Below the pieces are notes generated by a model. It was not told the DNA's origin, searched no databases, and worked only from the letters and a program-made list of their open reading frames with translations. From Halomonas icarae (GTDB taxonomy: Bacteria > Pseudomonadota > Gammaproteobacteria > Pseudomonadales > Halomonadaceae), in contig NZ_WUTS01000001.1 of the NCBI RefSeq assembly GCF_009901955.1, forward strand, positions 186,001-250,000: DNA of 64,000 bases, written 5' to 3'. The position numbers and the translations under genes are program-made. Positions 63,175 to 64,000 of the stretch are shown one piece after another; the stretch's first letter is position 1, and the number at the start of each line of letters is the position of its first letter.

Positions 63175-64000
63175 ATGAGCACGCACGCCAGCCTGCCCAA
63201 CTACCGTGACTACCTGGAGCGATTCTCCATCGATGACGTCATCGCCCGCCTGGACGACCACCAGGATGGCAAGTTCAACGCCTTCGAGTCCTGCTGTGGC
63301 CGCCACCTTCGAGCCGGGCGGGGCGACGTGCTGGCCCTGGTCCATGAGGACACTCAGGGCAACGTCAACCGGATGACCTATGCCGAGCTCGAGGCCGAAA
63401 GCGCCAGGCTCGCCGGCTGGTTCGCCGAGCGTGGCCTCGGCGTGGGGGACCGCATCGCCTGCATGCTGCCGCGCTCGCCTCAGCTGCTGGTCGCCATACT
63501 GGCCACCTGGCGCATCGGTGCCGTCTATCAGCCACTCTTCACCGCCTTCGGCCCCGACTCCGTCGACTACCGCCTGGGGCGCGCCGATACCCGGCTGGTG
63601 ATCACCGATCACGCCAATCGTTATAAGTTCGACGGCTTGAGCCAGTGCCCGCCGGTGCTGGCGGTGGGAGGCCCCAGCAGCGAGCATGCCGACGATCTCG
63701 ACTGGCACCAGGCGCTGGCTCATTCACCGGTCGAGACCCAGCCGCCGCGCCTGGAGCGCGAGGCGCCTTTCCTGCAGATGTTCACCTCCGGCACCGTGGG
63801 CAAGCCCAAGGGCGTGGCCGTCCCGCTCGCCGCGATGCCGGCCTTCGCGCTCTACATGGAGCTGGCCGTCGGGCTGCGTGACAGCGACCGTTTCTGGAAC
63901 ATGGCCGATCCGGGCTGGGCCTACGGCCTCTACTACGCCATCACCGGGCCGCTGCTGCTGGGTGTGACCACGCATTTCTGCGAGGCGGGCTTTACGGCCG
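63175..64000 (+). CDS. acyl-CoA synthetase (AMP-binding), N-terminal part cut by window edge
   Basis: 275 residues are visible. Seen: an acetyl-CoA synthetase-like N-terminus, MTYAELEAESARLAGWF, GDRIACMLPRSPQLLVAIL, and the P-loop FTSGTVGKPKGVAVPLAA, where Val stands in place of the usual second Thr. DPGWAYGLYYAITGPLLLG resembles acetyl/propionyl-type synthetases (AcsA). Known reaction: ATP-dependent activation of a carboxylic acid to acyl-CoA. GAGGACAG precedes the ATG. Substrate chain length cannot be decided because the rest is missing. Confidence 0.88.
   Translation, partial: MSTHASLPNYRDYLERFSIDDVIARLDDHQDGKFNAFESCCGRHLRAGRGDVLALVHEDTQGNVNRMTYAELEAESARLAGWFAERGLGVGDRIACMLPRSPQLLVAILATWRIGAVYQPLFTAFGPDSVDYRLGRADTRLVITDHANRYKFDGLSQCPPVLAVGGPSSEHADDLDWHQALAHSPVETQPPRLEREAPFLQMFTSGTVGKPKGVAVPLAAMPAFALYMELAVGLRDSDRFWNMADPGWAYGLYYAITGPLLLGVTTHFCEAGFTA

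Overview
The window looks like the chromosome of a high-GC, aerobic, marine or halophilic gammaproteobacterium, most likely Halomonadaceae (Halomonas or a relative). The taxonomic guess is an inference. It rests on GC-rich coding sequence, the order dnaX-ybaB-recR-rnd-ycgL-ycgN, an acrylate/DMSP-type acuR-acuI pair, an arsJ/ACR3 arsenic locus and a gamma-butyrobetaine hydroxylase-like gene. I saw no transposase, prophage, CRISPR array, tRNA or rRNA. The only structural RNA I recognise is 4.5S SRP RNA.

Layout. 1-9 kb: start of a gamma-butyrobetaine dioxygenase-like gene with a divergent LysR regulator, a MocR-type regulator, ccoG, and an RND efflux pair. 9-21 kb: BaiN-type flavoprotein, a barnase/barstar-like pair, yqjD-yqjE-yqjK, pldA, a large MscM/MscK-type channel, tlyA, then an unusual two-gene operon (ATP-grasp ligase plus a large uncharacterised protein with Cys, His and Asn motifs). 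21-26 kb: 4.5S RNA, a three-gene ABC importer joined to an acetylpolyamine amidohydrolase-like gene, and a KfrA-like coiled-coil gene. 26-32 kb: dnaX-ybaB-recR, rnd-ycgL, a structured intergenic element, ycgN. 32-38 kb: a secreted low-complexity repeat protein, oligopeptidase B, and a membrane protein/VWA/class II amidotransferase operon. 38-48 kb: fadD, hrpA, a ketoacyl synthase III, mlaA, a phosphatase/STAS partner-switch pair, transaldolase. 48-55 kb: two exporters and the pst phosphate operon behind a near-perfect Pho box. 55-59 kb: arsenic locus (GAPDH-arsJ-arsR, convergent ACR3). 59-64 kb: acuR-acuI, thiolase, a TetR regulator and the start of an acyl-CoA synthetase.

How the genes work together. 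The pst operon sits beside the genes that deal with arsenate, which enters through phosphate transporters: the GAPDH can form 1-arseno-3-phosphoglycerate and ArsJ exports it, while ACR3 exports arsenite. The last 5 kb form two TetR-controlled short-chain acyl-CoA modules, each with repeated palindromes that look like operators. The strongest candidate for an undescribed system is the ATP-grasp/Cys-His-Asn operon at 17.6-21.0 kb. The strangest single protein is the DDGS/GGGS repeat protein at 31.8-32.6 kb.
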